Source: Oreohelix idahoensis
Taxonomy: Eukaryota > Mollusca > Gastropoda > Stylommatophora > Oreohelicidae
Length of the DNA: 64,000 nt
Direction of reading: 5' to 3'
NCBI GenBank assembly: GCA_024509875.1
Contig: JAMPIV010012152.1
Location: 791,792-855,791 of the forward strand
The notes beneath the pieces are model-generated. The model saw only the letters and a list, made by a program, of their open reading frames with translations, was not told where the DNA came from and ran no database searches. Shown here in pieces: positions 32,002 to 43,124 of the stretch. A program made the translations under genes and the position numbers. Numbering within the stretch: position 1 is the first letter of the stretch; each line of letters opens with the position of its first letter.

Positions 32002-33406
32002 TCTGTCTAATGAGATCAGAAACCTGAAAAAAAATTAAATAAATTACCTTATCCCACTTCAATGGGAGACAAGTCTGAAATGCTAGACTTGTATACTCAC
32101 TTCACTTTATTTTACTGTCTCAATCTTTGTAGATAACAAGTCTTTTATCAAAGAACTTGTATAAATATCTTATATAATATTATTTAACAAACTCTATATG
32201 AAGAGTCTACCTTATCAATAATATCAAAACATGACCAAGTATGTGTATGTAGACTGTGCATGACAGTAATGTAGTACAACCAAAAAAAAAATACAAAGAC
32301 AAAAATACAAAACAATACAAATGGCAACACTGTTTTAACCAAAAATGTGTAGAGAAATACACAAGAAAGGAGAGACCTACAGAATACAAACAAAACAAAT
32401 CGACAATCAAAACTGAAAAACAGACAAAATATTACAAAAACAACGTTAAGTACAATTACATCACAGCTAACATCAATAGCGACCAATTGTCACTAGCAAA
32501 TTTCCAAATTAAGAAAATTTGCACCTACAGACCGCTTACAGTAAGCCTCGATCAAGTGGCATATTTACCGTAAGACCCACCAACCGAAAAACCCGCAGAA
32601 AAATACACAAAACAGTAGAAGTGACATAAACATATAGCAATCAATTTCAATGTGTTGCAGAACAAGTTCAGTCACAGCTGAAACTAAAATAAATTTCTTG
32701 CTCCTTGCGAACACAGAAACGAAATGTCAAACGCGCACTGAACGTCAAATCCACTGTAACATAAAGTGGTATTCACGAACCAAAGTTACTATGACCTTCT
32801 CAAATTAGGGCTTGCACATTGAATGTTTACAATTTCACGTACTGTTTACAGACACTTGACCTCCAACAATGTAGCTTGAATGCTCTGACCTAGAAAAGTC
32901 TGTTGTTGAATGAAACGTGTAACAACCCGCAGTACTGTTTACAATAGGAACCCGCCTTCTATGCAGTTATGGTCCACGTAGCAAATGCCTAGTAGTTCAC
33001 TTCAGTACTTGTCTTGTTATGCTTTATGTAGCATTATAATATAAATGCTCGTACTGTTTATTTGTGTCAACCGTTGATGACCTATATCTGTCCTGTTGTA
33101 GCCAAAACTTGCAAGTGTAGAATTAGCGCTGTTACGGCTGTCCCGTGTGTAGCTTAGACCCACAGATCAGAAGTGTAATGTGTACTTGTCCTTCTTGTAA
33201 CTTTCTCGACAAAACTGGAGACATCATACATGTAACAGCCAACCAGGAATGTAAATTTCTGGATCCATAAATGTCAACAATAATGTCAAATGCTCGCTCT
33301 GTTCTTTTTAAACCCACAGATCTGGTCCATCAGAAATGTAAGTTTCTAGGCCACATTGGCGACAAGAAATGTATCATAAGAGCCCACGTAACTGGTCCAC
33401 CAGAAA
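32002..33406 (-). other. Element B leader (5' untranslated region)
   Basis: About 1.4 kb between the 5' LTR and the gag ATG. On the minus strand, directly inside the LTR, TGGTGGACCAGTTACG is a possible primer binding site (four bases from the LTR end). Related words (TTACATTTCTGATGGACCAG and TTACATTCCTGG) recur at about 33330 and 33250, so the leader start is a degenerate repeat of roughly 80-90 bp. Short open frames at 32184-32573 look like chance. Confidence 0.65.
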
Positions 33407-34550
33407 TGTAACTGTCTTTTTTTTCTTGTTGAGGTGATCACTGGCCCAAGACAGTTTACATGTTGTTAGATGTGTAGTGCGAGCGTATGATGAGTTGAGT
33501 GTGGGTGCGAATGAAGACGCGAATGTGTTTAGGCTCGTATAGATGTAGATCCTGCAACCCATACTCTCACATGCAGTAATCAAGGATGCTTTGACACTGC
33601 AGGCATGTTTCAAGACATTTATTGACGGGAACACACATAATATCAACAGGAACAGTCAGTGTAACAAGGTCATGCTGACCTGACATCGATAGGTATACAT
33701 TTGGCATTCAAAAAGGTAAACATCAGAATAGACGTGCATGGTCAATAGCAAAGTTCTTCAATAATGACAGTTCGTAGCGTCGCCCTTGGCGTCTCTGACT
33801 AAACGCGTCAGATGCCTTAGTTACCTTGACACACAGGTGCAACTTGGCACTCCCGCCAATTGCACATATCAGGCTGTAGTATAATAGCCGGAAGCACAGG
33901 CCTCGTCCTAACGTCGGCCGTGTACTTCTGTTAAATAGGTTATCATCAACCCTGCAGTAATACTTATTGTAGATAGAAGTTCCGCCAATCTGCGGCTCCC
34001 ACAATATATCTTCGTCACTGGATTTCTGGACAATATAAGACTAACAGTCTTGGATGGCTACCTCGAGCACAAATATATAAGTTCTGAAATGGCGGATCCG
34101 TGAACTGCTGTTCACCCTAGGTAATCCTTTACATGTTCTGCCACCGAAAAGCGTAATAATGCATAAAGGTCGGTATTACCTGGTAAATGAATCCTCAGAA
34201 CTACACAAGGAATTCTGTCGTCATCCCGACGCACAGAGATTCACTGAGGAAAACTGCCATAGCAGTTACTTCGAAGATTCTCCCCGAAAAACAATGGACT
34301 CTTGGTCCCTTCAGAAAAACAGGACCTCCCGGCTTCCCGGAAGTATATCTCACTCCCGCTTAAAAAACCTTCCCATAGGCCCACGCCGAACTGTCAACCT
34401 CTGACCCTAAAGGTCAAACACAATGAATGAATAAACAAGGGAAGACAACCCCTAATCAACCTGACATCGCAGGTAAAGACACAATTATACTTATGATACA
34501 AACATAAGCAAATAACTTGACAGATGACTCCGTCGAAAATGACAGCAACA
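33407..34550 (-). repeat. Element B 5' LTR (right copy)
   Basis: 1,144-bp partner of 25467-26610, with TG/CA termini and GTGAT beyond its outer end. The promoter for element transcription should lie here; I see no unambiguous TATA box and do not place one. Confidence 0.96.
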
Positions 34551-36520
34551 GTGATGGCATTTGGCCAAAAGATTCGGTGAATTTTTCTTAGGCATGTTGT
34601 GTGAAAAGAGGACAATTTCGACATTTCCCTCTCTGTAACTCTCCAGCATTCTGCACCATAGAGAAGCACAGAAAGCACACAGCTCTGATATAATCTTAAT
34701 TTTGTGCTTGTGCTGTACTGGGAGGACTTCCAGATGTTGTTTAGGCTAAAGAAGGCTGTTCTTGCCTTATTCATTCTGATGTTGATGTCTTTGCCTGCCC
34801 CGCCTTCTGGTGTTACCATGCCTCCTAGGTATGTGAAGGTATCTTTCTGTGCCAATTGCTGATTCCTTACTGATATGGGCTCAGGGTTGCTCACATTGAG
34901 CGTCATGACCTCAGACTTCTTTAAATTGATATTCAAGCCCACCTGCGGGCTAAACTTATTAAGTCTATCCGTTTTTTCCTGGATGTGTTGATGTGAATGT
35001 GCTAGTAGTGCAATGTCATCTGCATACTCCAGATCTTCCAATGTAGAAAATGTTGTCCATCTTATTCCTCCCAGACTGCCGTCCACCGTCCGGCGCATCA
35101 CCCAGTCTATGACTGTTAAAAATAGAGTGGTTGATAAGGGGCATCCCTGTCGTACTCCTGTCTTCACCTCAAAGGTTAGGTTGCTCTGCCCAACACTACA
35201 CGTAAAGTTGGCATAGAGGCTTTTTATGATTGACACTATGCAGCTTGGAATTCCATAAGCCTTCAGTATTTTCCATAAACTGTCCCTATGAATGCTGTCG
35301 AAAGCCTTTTCAAAATCAACAAAATTAATGTAAAGCTGTCTTTGCCATTCTGAGCACTGCTCTATAATGTTCCAGAGAGTGAATATATGATCTACACATC
35401 TCCTGTTCTTTCTAAATCCTGCTTGTTCTTTCCTCAGTTTGTGGTCTACTGCCTTTGAAAAACTCTGTATAATTATCCTGCCTAGTATTTTGCTGGGAAC
35501 TGAGAGAAGAGTGATTCCTCTCCAATTATTTCAGTCTGCAAGATCTCCCTTCTTGGGCAATTTGACAATTATTCCTTTGTTCCACTCTAATGGTGTTGTT
35601 TCCGTTTTCCAGACTTGTGCAAATAGGGGTTTTAATAGTTCTGCTGCTAGCTCAGGGTCTGTCTTAAATAGCTCTGCATTTAAGTTATCATGGCCCGGAG
35701 TTTTGCCGTTCTTTAACCCTTTGATTGCTGGGATGATTTCTTCTTTGCGTGGAATGTCTGTATTCACATCTAGATCGTTTTCAGCTTCAGGAACATTCAT
35801 TTGTGTCTCTGGTGGTTCCTTGTTCAGAGTTTCTCTGAAGTGCTCTGCCCATCTTGTTTCCTGTCCCTCTGCTGTCGTGATGAGATTACCTTGCTTATCT
35901 CTTACTAATGTAATATTGTTTGCACCAAGTTTTCCGCTGATGAATTTAGTTATTTTGTATACTGTGCTTTGTTCATTTCTAAGTGCAGCCTCCTCTGCCT
36001 GTCTTGCAAGATCGTCTATGAAATTCCTTTTGTTGGCTCGGGTTTGGCGTTTAACTTCCTTGTCCAGCTGACTGTACTGTTCGCTATATAGTTGCCTTAA
36101 CCTGGGGGACTTCGCTTCTGTTTTCTTTCTTTTCATTTCCTTTCTCATCGTTATGGTGTTTAATGTTTCTGGTGTTATCCAGTCTTGCTTCTTCCTTTCC
36201 TGGAATTCCAAGCATGATTTGCTGCTTTCTTTGTATATTGTTGAAATGGTGTTGAAATTCTGGTCTATATCATCAGTCAATGTCTTTTCCTGACTTTTGG
36301 CAAATTGATATCGTTTCTTTATGTCGGCCGCAAAAGCTTTTCTGGTAAGGGAGTCCTTCAATTTGCTGATGTCAAACCTTTTCTGTGTAGTTACAGTTGG
36401 TGCAGCCCTTCTTAGTTTCACTTTCAGTTTTGCTACTACTAAATGGTGATCACTCCCCACATCTGCACCTCTTCTTACCTTCACATCTTGTAATGTATGT
36501 CTCCATCTACCGTTAACCAT
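34551..36520 (-). pseudogene. RTE LINE ORF: end of endonuclease, linker and reverse transcriptase
   Basis: Minus strand, one frame broken by TGA at 35531. 36520-35531: end of the AP endonuclease (GSDHHLVVAKL with the SDH catalytic motif) and a helical linker, then TTPLEWNKGIIVKLPKKGD. 35530-34551: QAGFRKNR, FVDFEKAFDSI (catalytic Asp), GVRQGCPLSTTLFL, LEYADDIALLAH (YADD codons at 35015-35026), MTLNVSNPEPI, TFTYLGG, VLLYGAECWRVT and HRIFWPNAIT, where element B interrupts. The frame seen running to 34394 is LTR sequence. Apart from the two nonsense codons and the insertion the ORF is undamaged, so the copy is young. Confidence 0.92.
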
Positions 36521-36556
36521 GATGTGGTCTATCTGGTTTCTGTCCCGACCATTTGG

Positions 36557-37318
36557 TTATTCCCATATTAATTTGTGAATTTCTTTATGTGGGAAGAGTG
36601 TTCCTCCAATGACCAGGTTGTTAATGCTACAGAAACTTATTAGTTTATCCCCATTTTCGTTTGCTGTTCCGCTGCCGCATTTCCCCATTGTTCTTTCATT
36701 ATATGTATTGTGTGTACCAACTTTTGCATTGAGGTCTCCCATTACTACAATAAGATCATATCTAGGTGTGTCTTCCATTTCTTTCTGCAGTTGATGATAG
36801 AATTTATCCTTGAGCTCCTCATCGCTATCATTCGTTGGTGCGTAGCATTGTATTATTGTAGTGTTGGTGAATCTCCCTCTCAATCTTAATCTTATCAGTC
36901 TGTTGTTGATGGGTTTCCATTTTGGTAATGTCCTTTCTATTCCTTTCTGTAGAATAATGGCTACGCCTTCATTGTGCTGTCCATCCTCTCTTCCAGAGTA
37001 AAGTACTGTTTCTCCTGTTGCTGTTTTAACTTTTCCTGCCCCTGTCCATCTGCTCTCGCTTATCCCTAGAATGTGTAACCTATAGTTTCTCATTTCTGCC
37101 GTGACCTGTCTTAGTTTACCTGTCTCGTACATTGTCCTGACATTCCAAAAACCTATTCTTGTATCCTGTTTTGCGGTCAGGACATCCGTTTTCATGTCAG
37201 TGGCTTCCTTTCGGCTTTCACCACTGACAGTCATACGAGCCACAGACTCCGAATATCCATCCCGCAGCAAAGTTTGTTCATTTATTGTTGTTTCCGTAAC
37301 TCCATTGTTTTTTTTTAC
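36557..37318 (-). pseudogene. RTE LINE apurinic-type endonuclease domain
   Basis: Minus strand, open from about 37318 and ending at TAA 36557-36559, an in-frame nonsense codon since the same frame resumes with GRDRNQIDHIMVNGRW. Counting from 37270: Asn43 (GFWNVRT), Glu72 (GISESRW), Tyr143 (QCYAPTND) and Asp179/Asn181 (MGDLNAKVG), all APE-type catalytic positions. The domain nicks target DNA for target-primed reverse transcription. There is no obvious ATG; the start used here is the open-frame limit. Confidence 0.9.
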
Positions 37319-37519
37319 ACAGACCGGGGTGTCAGCCCTATGCTAAAACCCCCAACCTGGAGGACCAGGGTACCAGCTTTTGTCTGACCCCTACCCACAC
37401 AGACCAGTCCAGCTTGGTTGAACCTGCGAGGAGTAAAACTCCCACTGGCATAGCTCTGGGGATTGTCAGGGTACGCAAGCTGCCATACCGCTACAAGGTA
37501 TAGGTACCATTGATGGCAG
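37319..37519 (-). other. RTE LINE 5' untranslated region
   Basis: Minus strand from CCTGCCATCAATGG (37519) to the coding start. It is moderately GC-rich compared with its surroundings. Its outer edge meets the apparent target duplication GGTAGTTTTTC. Confidence 0.65.
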
Positions 37520-37642
37520 GGTAGTTTTTCATTCTGACATATTCTCAACTCTGCCACCCATTGCATTTTCTCTCTTACCCCCTCACTATTTCAGTATACT
37601 TCCTTCACTAGATTGTACTTTCTTTTGATAATCATGCCATTG

Positions 37643-38290
37643 TGTATACAAATGGGTCTGTGATCCGTGGTGAGAAATCAGATTGAGGTTTCTCTGCTAG
37701 GGTAAATGGCAGAATCGATGCGAAACACAGCGGGGCTTACAAGATAACAACTTCCAGCATGAGAATGGAGGTCAAGGCTGTTACTGCAGCCTTGAGGTGG
37801 GTAACCGAACTTCATTAACAAAGGCCGTCGTTGTGTCAGACTCTCAGTCCATGCTCCGAACGGTTCAAAGTGGTTGGGTGCAGCATGAATGGAAAACATT
37901 CATAGAAGCTTTGAGTCTACAAGAGCTGGTGTGGATCTTTTGTCCTGGTCATGCAGGGGTATGTGGTAATAAGAGAGCTGATAGACTAGCATCAAGAGCA
38001 CCCACAATAGAGACACTGGATATGGATAAGGGAGAGATACTGAGAACAATTAATGATCGCCTGTTAGAGAATGACGCTGCAATAGATGAATCATCATGGT
38101 TAAGACTCTTGGAATTTGGCATCAAACGAAAGGCTAGCAGAGATGGACATATGAGAGGAAGCATCTGTTGTGTATACAACCAGCGAGCTACAGGAACAGT
38201 TAGCATTCACACTCTTTGACATATACTGATGGAGACTGAGTAGCTATGGGTTTGCCCGGTGTGCAATGATGTCAGTTCTGTTCAACAACA
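37643..38290 (+). pseudogene. LINE-type RNase H domain remnant
   Basis: Plus strand. 37645-37795 reads YTNGSV...SSMRMEVKAVTAALRW, where the first motif normally has Asp (YTDGS), so the first catalytic Asp has become Asn, and a TGA lies within. After a frameshift, 37797-38219 reads VVVSDSQSMLRTVQSGW, VWIFCPGHAGVCGNKRADRL, the catalytic Asp and the HxG...AD end of a type I RNase H. A further shift leads to WVCPVCNDV near 38250, a CxxC pair. This layout fits the C-terminus of I/Jockey-type LINEs or a related retroelement that carries its own RNase H. RT is absent. Confidence 0.8.
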
Positions 38291-39991
38291 ACTCTCTTTT
38301 TATTTTATTTATTTATTTATTTTTGGGGCTAATTCCTACGTCACTCTGCGAGGTGCATTTAAAGTGAGAGAGCAGGTGGACTTGCCCTTGATGCAAATAG
38401 AGGGTTGGAGCTGAAGACATGTCACCATGTGAAGAGATAGAAAACAAAAATGTGAAGGCTGGCTTCAGAGAAGGGAGGGGGGGGGAAGGTAGAGCTAAGG
38501 CTGAGAACAGGACAAAATGTGAAGATATGATCAAAGTAATAGTAAAAAGTGGCATCATGGAGAAAGTGCATGGGTACTTTGTGAGCTCTCCTTCTGTATA
38601 CGCCTCTGAAATATCTGACTCCAGGTGCGTGCTGCTCATTGCCTAAAAAATAAAAAAAAATAACGGGAAAATTTCAGGATGAAACTGGCAACAGCCGACT
38701 TGGATGTCAAGAGCTAACTGAAGATAAATCATTATTTTCTTGGCAAGGAGAAATGTAGGAGGAAAAGGGTGTTATTGATACTAACTGGAAAGTTGTCGAT
38801 TATTTGGATGTTGTGCAAAACGGGAATGAAAATTTAATCAGTCGTGAATCTGCAGTGTAAACATAAGGACTAGTTTTGTTATTTGTATTGAGAACGAAAA
38901 TCACACAACTGTGTTAGATGTTATGAGGAACACATATGTATGATCTGTCTTTAGATATACGCTGTACAGTCATGGTGTGGAACATAGAACATTGTCTTCA
39001 TCTGATAATAGTAAGCTTCGTTCTACTGATCACGTAGTGTTATACTGAAACATTTTTTTGTGTCCGTGATTGTAACTATTGAGGACTGTATTTTTATGAT
39101 GTTAGTTTGTATTGATTGTCTTCACATGAACACACGGTGTTAAAACCACAGGAAATGTATACTGGAGCACTTTAATGTAATAAAGTGAAGATGTTATTGT
39201 GATGTCAGCTCTTAAACTAAAGAACATTAATGTGATGATGGAAGAACCTGGACTTTGTCTTTAACGATGAAAAAAGTATGTGTGATATAGTTGTCTATAG
39301 AACTTATCATATAAATAAACTGACACATTAAAGGAAGAGATAATATGTTGGTTATGATTATTCTACAGCAGTGCATCTTAACTTTTTCGAGGTCCTCTGC
39401 CCCTCTTTAGCATTTTGAGAATCCTCGCACAACCTTGTCTTCTAGCTCGCGAAACATGCCAGATATGCGAAAAAGTAAGTTATTCTTTGTAAATGAAATG
39501 ATAATAAAAATGTCTTTTTTTTTTAATAGACATGTACATAGTGCGTGTAATGAGTCTGGAAACAGGGGGAAATGTTCGTTTGAGGCCCTGCTGTAGGCAT
39601 AATGATCTTCTTGAAGAAGTATGTCATATTCATAACTGTCCCGTTTGGTTCTCTGAGTCCATTTTTTAAACCATTAAGAACATGGTTTTTGAACATTAAT
39701 GCTACGTATTAAACTTATTCGTAATAATATAAATTGAGTTATTATTGAATATGAATATGTTCACCCGACTTCATAACCAGTGCAGTGTGTGAATAGTGGA
39801 AGAAGAACTAATTTAACTACAAAGTAGCATTGTATCCGCGTATTACCGGGGGCCAAAGGAGTACAGAGAAAACTAAACACTATTGCCTACCTAGCATTCG
39901 TAAAAAGCAACTGAAGGTGGTTGGGCCAGGGCTGGTTACTCCGTCATGTTGAAAATATAAGCCACAAAATCTTCAACGTCAATAGACAAGC
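38291..39991. other. No identified feature
   Basis: AT-rich, with a TTTAT repeat at 38299-38325 and A-runs at 38642-38662. No motif-bearing open frame. 39840-39960 resembles decayed repeat sequence but I cannot name it. Confidence 0.5.

Positions 39992-40029
<38 letters not shown>
39992..40029. repeat. (CAT)n microsatellite
   Basis: About 12-13 perfect TCA/CAT units. It directly precedes the SINE-like repeat at 40036-40215 and may be part of that insertion's end. Confidence 0.95.
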
Positions 40030-40035
40030 GCTTTT

Positions 40036-40215
40036 GTATGCACTCATTAGAAAGCGTGGAACCACCACTGTAGCTGTCCCCTTGCAGGAAGTCTACCACT
40101 AACACTCTGCGCTCTTGCAATAGTAGTTTCTGTAGCAGGTGTTTTTATATAGAGAGATTCCCAGTCCCATACACAACCTCACATTAGTCGCCTTCTATGA
40201 CATGCCTAAGTGAGC
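40036..40215 (+). repeat. SINE-like dispersed repeat, copy 2
   Basis: Diverged partner of 19335-19500 (shared GAACCACCACTGT, CTTGCAGGAA, AGTAGTTTCTGT-like block and CTATGACATGCCTAAG). It ends just before the 115-bp minisatellite. Confidence 0.6.
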
Positions 40216-40239
40216 TGTAGTCCGAAACCTTTTTTGTCT

Positions 40240-41259
40240 CTCCAGAGAACCTAGAACCTACATGGGCCACAGTGGACACCTTAACTAAAGAACACAGTTC
40301 AAGTCGGCCATCCAAGACCGAAGATTGTCATCTAGTAAGGAGATGGGTGAAACCACACAGAGACCCTAGGATCTACATGGGCCACAGTGGACAACTTAAC
40401 TAAAGAAAACAGTTCAAGTCGGCCATCCAAGACTGAAGATTGTCATCTAGTAAGGAGATGGGTAAAACAACCCAGAGACCCTAGGATCTACATGGGCCAC
40501 AGTGGACAACTTAACTAAAGAACACAGTTCAAGTCGGCCATCCAAGACCGAAGATTGTCATCTAGTAAGGAGATGGGTGAAACCACACAGAGACCCTAGG
40601 ATCTACATGGGCCACAGTGGACAACTTAACTAAAGAAAACAGTTCAAGTCTGTCATCCAAGACTGAAGATTGTCATCTAGTAAGGAGATGGGTGAAACAA
40701 CACAGAGACCCTAGGATCTACATGGGCCACAGTGGACAACTTAACTAAAGAAAACAGTTCAAGTCGGCCATCCAAGACTGAAGATTGTCATCTAGTAAGG
40801 AGATGGGTGAAACAACACAGAGACCCTAGGATCTACATGGGCCACAGTGGACAACTTAACTAAAGAAAACAGTTCAAGTCGGCCATCCAAGACTGAAGAT
40901 TGTCATCTAGTAAGGAGATGAGTGAAACAACCCAGAGAACCTAGGACCTACATGGGCCACAGTGGACAACTTAACTAAAGAAAACAGTTCAAGTCGGCCA
41001 TCCAAGTCTGAAGATTGTCATCTAGTAAGGAGATGAATGATACAACCCAGAGACCCTAGGATCTACATGGGCCACAGTGGACAACTTAACTATAGAAAAG
41101 AATTCAAGTCGGCCATCCAAGACTGAAGATTGTCATCTAGTAAGGAGATGAGTGAAACAACCCAGAGATCATAGGACCTACATGGGCCACAGTGGACAAC
41201 TTAACTAAAGAAAACAGTTCAAGTCGGCCGTCCAAGACTGAAGATTGTCATCTAGTAAT
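40240..41259. repeat. 115-bp minisatellite, nine units
   Basis: The word CATGGGCCACAGTGGACA starts at 40261, 40376, 40491, 40606, 40721, 40836, 40951, 41066 and 41181, a spacing of exactly 115 bp every time. Units differ by scattered substitutions (ACCACAC/ACAACCC, GGATCTA/GGACCTA) but no indels. The last unit is cut after TCATCTAGTAA. No coding frame is maintained. Confidence 0.97.
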
Positions 41260-41550
41260 AGACTTACCATAATATTTTTTTCTCAAACCGGGACAATTTC
41301 GAGAGTTTGCTCGAAACAGAAAGTGAGCGCCTTCTATGCGATTTTAGAAAGATAGAAGTATATTCAGCTAAGTACTTATGATTCAAAAAGGCTAAGTAAT
41401 GGATTGGTTAACAAAAAACAACAATTATGTAGTAATAACTTTTAATTACTCTTAACTGAACATAACTTATTATTTAAAAAGTTATTAATATTTATCACTA
41501 TCGTGAACTTCCTTTAAAAATTCTATGTTATTTTTAATCGCGCCGAAAAA
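41260..41550. other. No identified feature
   Basis: AT-rich spacer between the minisatellite and the transposase remnant; possibly the 3' region of the hAT-like element. No terminal inverted repeat found. Confidence 0.4.
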
Positions 41551-42468
41551 TTAACTACAATTTAGTTCACAATTAACTTTGCAGCGCAATAAAGCTTTTA
41601 CAGTTGATTCAGCCATTTTGACCACTAAAGCTTCTATTTCAATAGGTGGAACATCAACTGCAGTTTGAAGACAGTTGTGAACGATGTGAGCACCGCAACC
41701 AATGCCCACAATATTTCTTCCTAGTTCCTTCTTCACTCGACTGTAAATATTGTTTTCTCCTCTCCGTTTTACACCTCCAAAATTGGTATTACAGTTATCT
41801 CCACAAAATCCAATAATTTTTTGGGTTATATTATGGTTTTTGATAACTGACATTAAATATTGGGTCGATATTTCTACAGTTTCACCGGGAACTGATTGAA
41901 AGTCTAAAAGTTTAAGTTTTACTCCACAATCTAGTACAAAATACCGTACAACACATGGCACAGTTTTAATTTCTTTCCCGTTGGAAGCATCAATTGATAT
42001 TGTCACAAAATTTGTTTTGTTTAAATCTTCACAAAGTTGCTGAAACAACAGTGGCTCAATCACATTAACAATGACAGCTTCACATTTTGTTCTGGCTAGT
42101 CTAAACTTTGTTTAAAAAAACTTTGATATCAATTTAAATGAACAATTGGCAGACTTAAGCTAAGATTGTGAATAGCAGCATGAAATGCAAAAGTTGCTTC
42201 TTTAGCAGCTGTTAAAAATTCTTTGTCACATGGATCGGCACTTTTAAAATATGACAAAATTTTTGAGGAAGTTCCTGCTTTGCTAGACTATCCTTATGTC
42301 TCGCACATTTCAAGTGATTTTTGATGTCCGAACGCCCACCATGAGCCACCGAAAATTCTGAAAAACACTGTTCGCATTTCACTTTGTCAAAATGACCACA
42401 AACTTTTTTTTCAAAATCGGATAATCCTTTCTTAATTCATCCGTAAATACACTGTTTCTTTTTGGCAT
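41551..42468 (-). pseudogene. hAT-like transposase with BED-type zinc finger, truncated
   Basis: Minus strand. An ATG at 42466-42468 begins MPKRNSVFTDELRK, followed after a frameshift by CEQCFSEFSVAHGGRSDIKN and HLKCARHK, a BED-like C2-H2 DNA-binding finger (42294-42400). The middle (42290-42064) is disrupted. 42063-41551 is open: NFVTISIDASNGKEI (first acidic residue of the RNase-H-like core), IIGFCGDNCNTNFGGVKRRG, RNIVGIGCGAHIVHNCLQTA and IEIEALVVKMAE. It then changes to unrelated sequence and stops at 41551. About half the expected transposase length is missing, so it is inactive. The assignment to hAT-like rests on these motifs. Confidence 0.78.
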
Positions 42469-43120
42469 TTTGGGGGTTAAATCTTTAAAAGTGACAGTGA
42501 AAAATCAACATATAATTGCTCCTGTAAAGTTTTTTTTTTTTTACGTGTGAAGTTATGCGAGCATGCGCATACGCCCTCCGTGATCTGATAAATATACATC
42601 TAGAGTTTATACAGCGTCGAGATGGCCCCTAAATATTATAGAAATAATGGCTTAACAAAACTATTTAAAACACTACAGATAACCAATAGTGATTTTACAC
42701 TGTGAAAAGGACTATCAAACCAAGAAAGCTAACACCAATTAGTTGTAATTCACACCAATACCTGCACATAAACCACCAGACAAACACACTTTTTGTTTTG
42801 GAGGTTCTCATTACACAACAAACGCGGGGCGGAAAAAATGTACTAATGGTCTCAATAAACATCACAATAAGCTTGTCTTTTATCTGTACTCGCTAACACA
42901 AGGCCGACTCATACACAACACAACCACCCAAAAACCCAAACCCACCAGTTAAACTACACCACACAACAATTACAATACCTACACACAAAATTACCAGACA
43001 AGAAAAAACCATTACCACCTATACCCCACCGCTTTTACATTGTCTTACTCCAGCGCTACACCACAACACATCTATGAGTCATCACCCCAACCAGTAAAAA
43101 TCAATAACCCCCCACACTCT
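42469..43120. other. CA-rich low-complexity DNA
   Basis: From about 42700 the plus strand is strongly A/C-rich (ACACACCA, CAACAC and ACCACC words) and poor in G. The ORF at 42702-42896 reflects this composition. It is the left part of a repeat-rich block that continues to 44110. Confidence 0.6.
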
Positions 43121-43124
43121 CACT

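Larger units (their letters stand above)
25467..34550 (-). mobile_element. Element B: complete, recent Ty3/gypsy-type LTR retrotransposon with gag-PR-INT-RT-RH order
   Basis: A 9,084-bp element with two 1,144-bp LTRs (25467-26610 and 33407-34550), each reading TGTAAC...GCAACA on the plus strand, flanked by the 5-bp target duplication GTGAT (25462-25466 and 34551-34555). I find about four mismatches between the LTRs, which indicates a very recent insertion. The interior carries one uninterrupted 1,652-codon minus-strand ORF, a polypurine tract beside the 3' LTR and a leader of about 1.4 kb. Integrase precedes reverse transcriptase, as in element A and in Gmr1-like elements. It is inserted in an RTE LINE. 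This is the best candidate in the window for a mobile, autonomous element. Confidence 0.96.
25104..37530 (-). mobile_element. Full-length RTE-like LINE split by element B
   Basis: Minus-strand LINE with its 3' end at 25115 and 5' end near 37519. GGTAGTTTTTC at 25104-25114 and 37520-37530 is the apparent target duplication. Removing element B and one GTGAT leaves about 3,316 bp, the size expected of an RTE element. The coding frame is continuous across the element B insertion once that insert is discounted: the C-terminal part at 25466-25152 is in phase with the RT at 35531-34551. Two nonsense codons (36557 and 35531) were present in the same frame. The 3' terminus GATCAAAGAAGAA is shared with copies at 10483-11518, 19931-20233 and about 53409-53742. 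Confidence 0.88.

Noticed and set aside
32184..32573. Small accessory genes in the element B leader
   Set aside because: Overlapping AT-driven frames on both strands with no start context or motif; not conserved in element A.
40240..41259. CRISPR-like or coding repeat array
   Set aside because: Units are contiguous 115-bp copies without spacers and carry stops in all frames.
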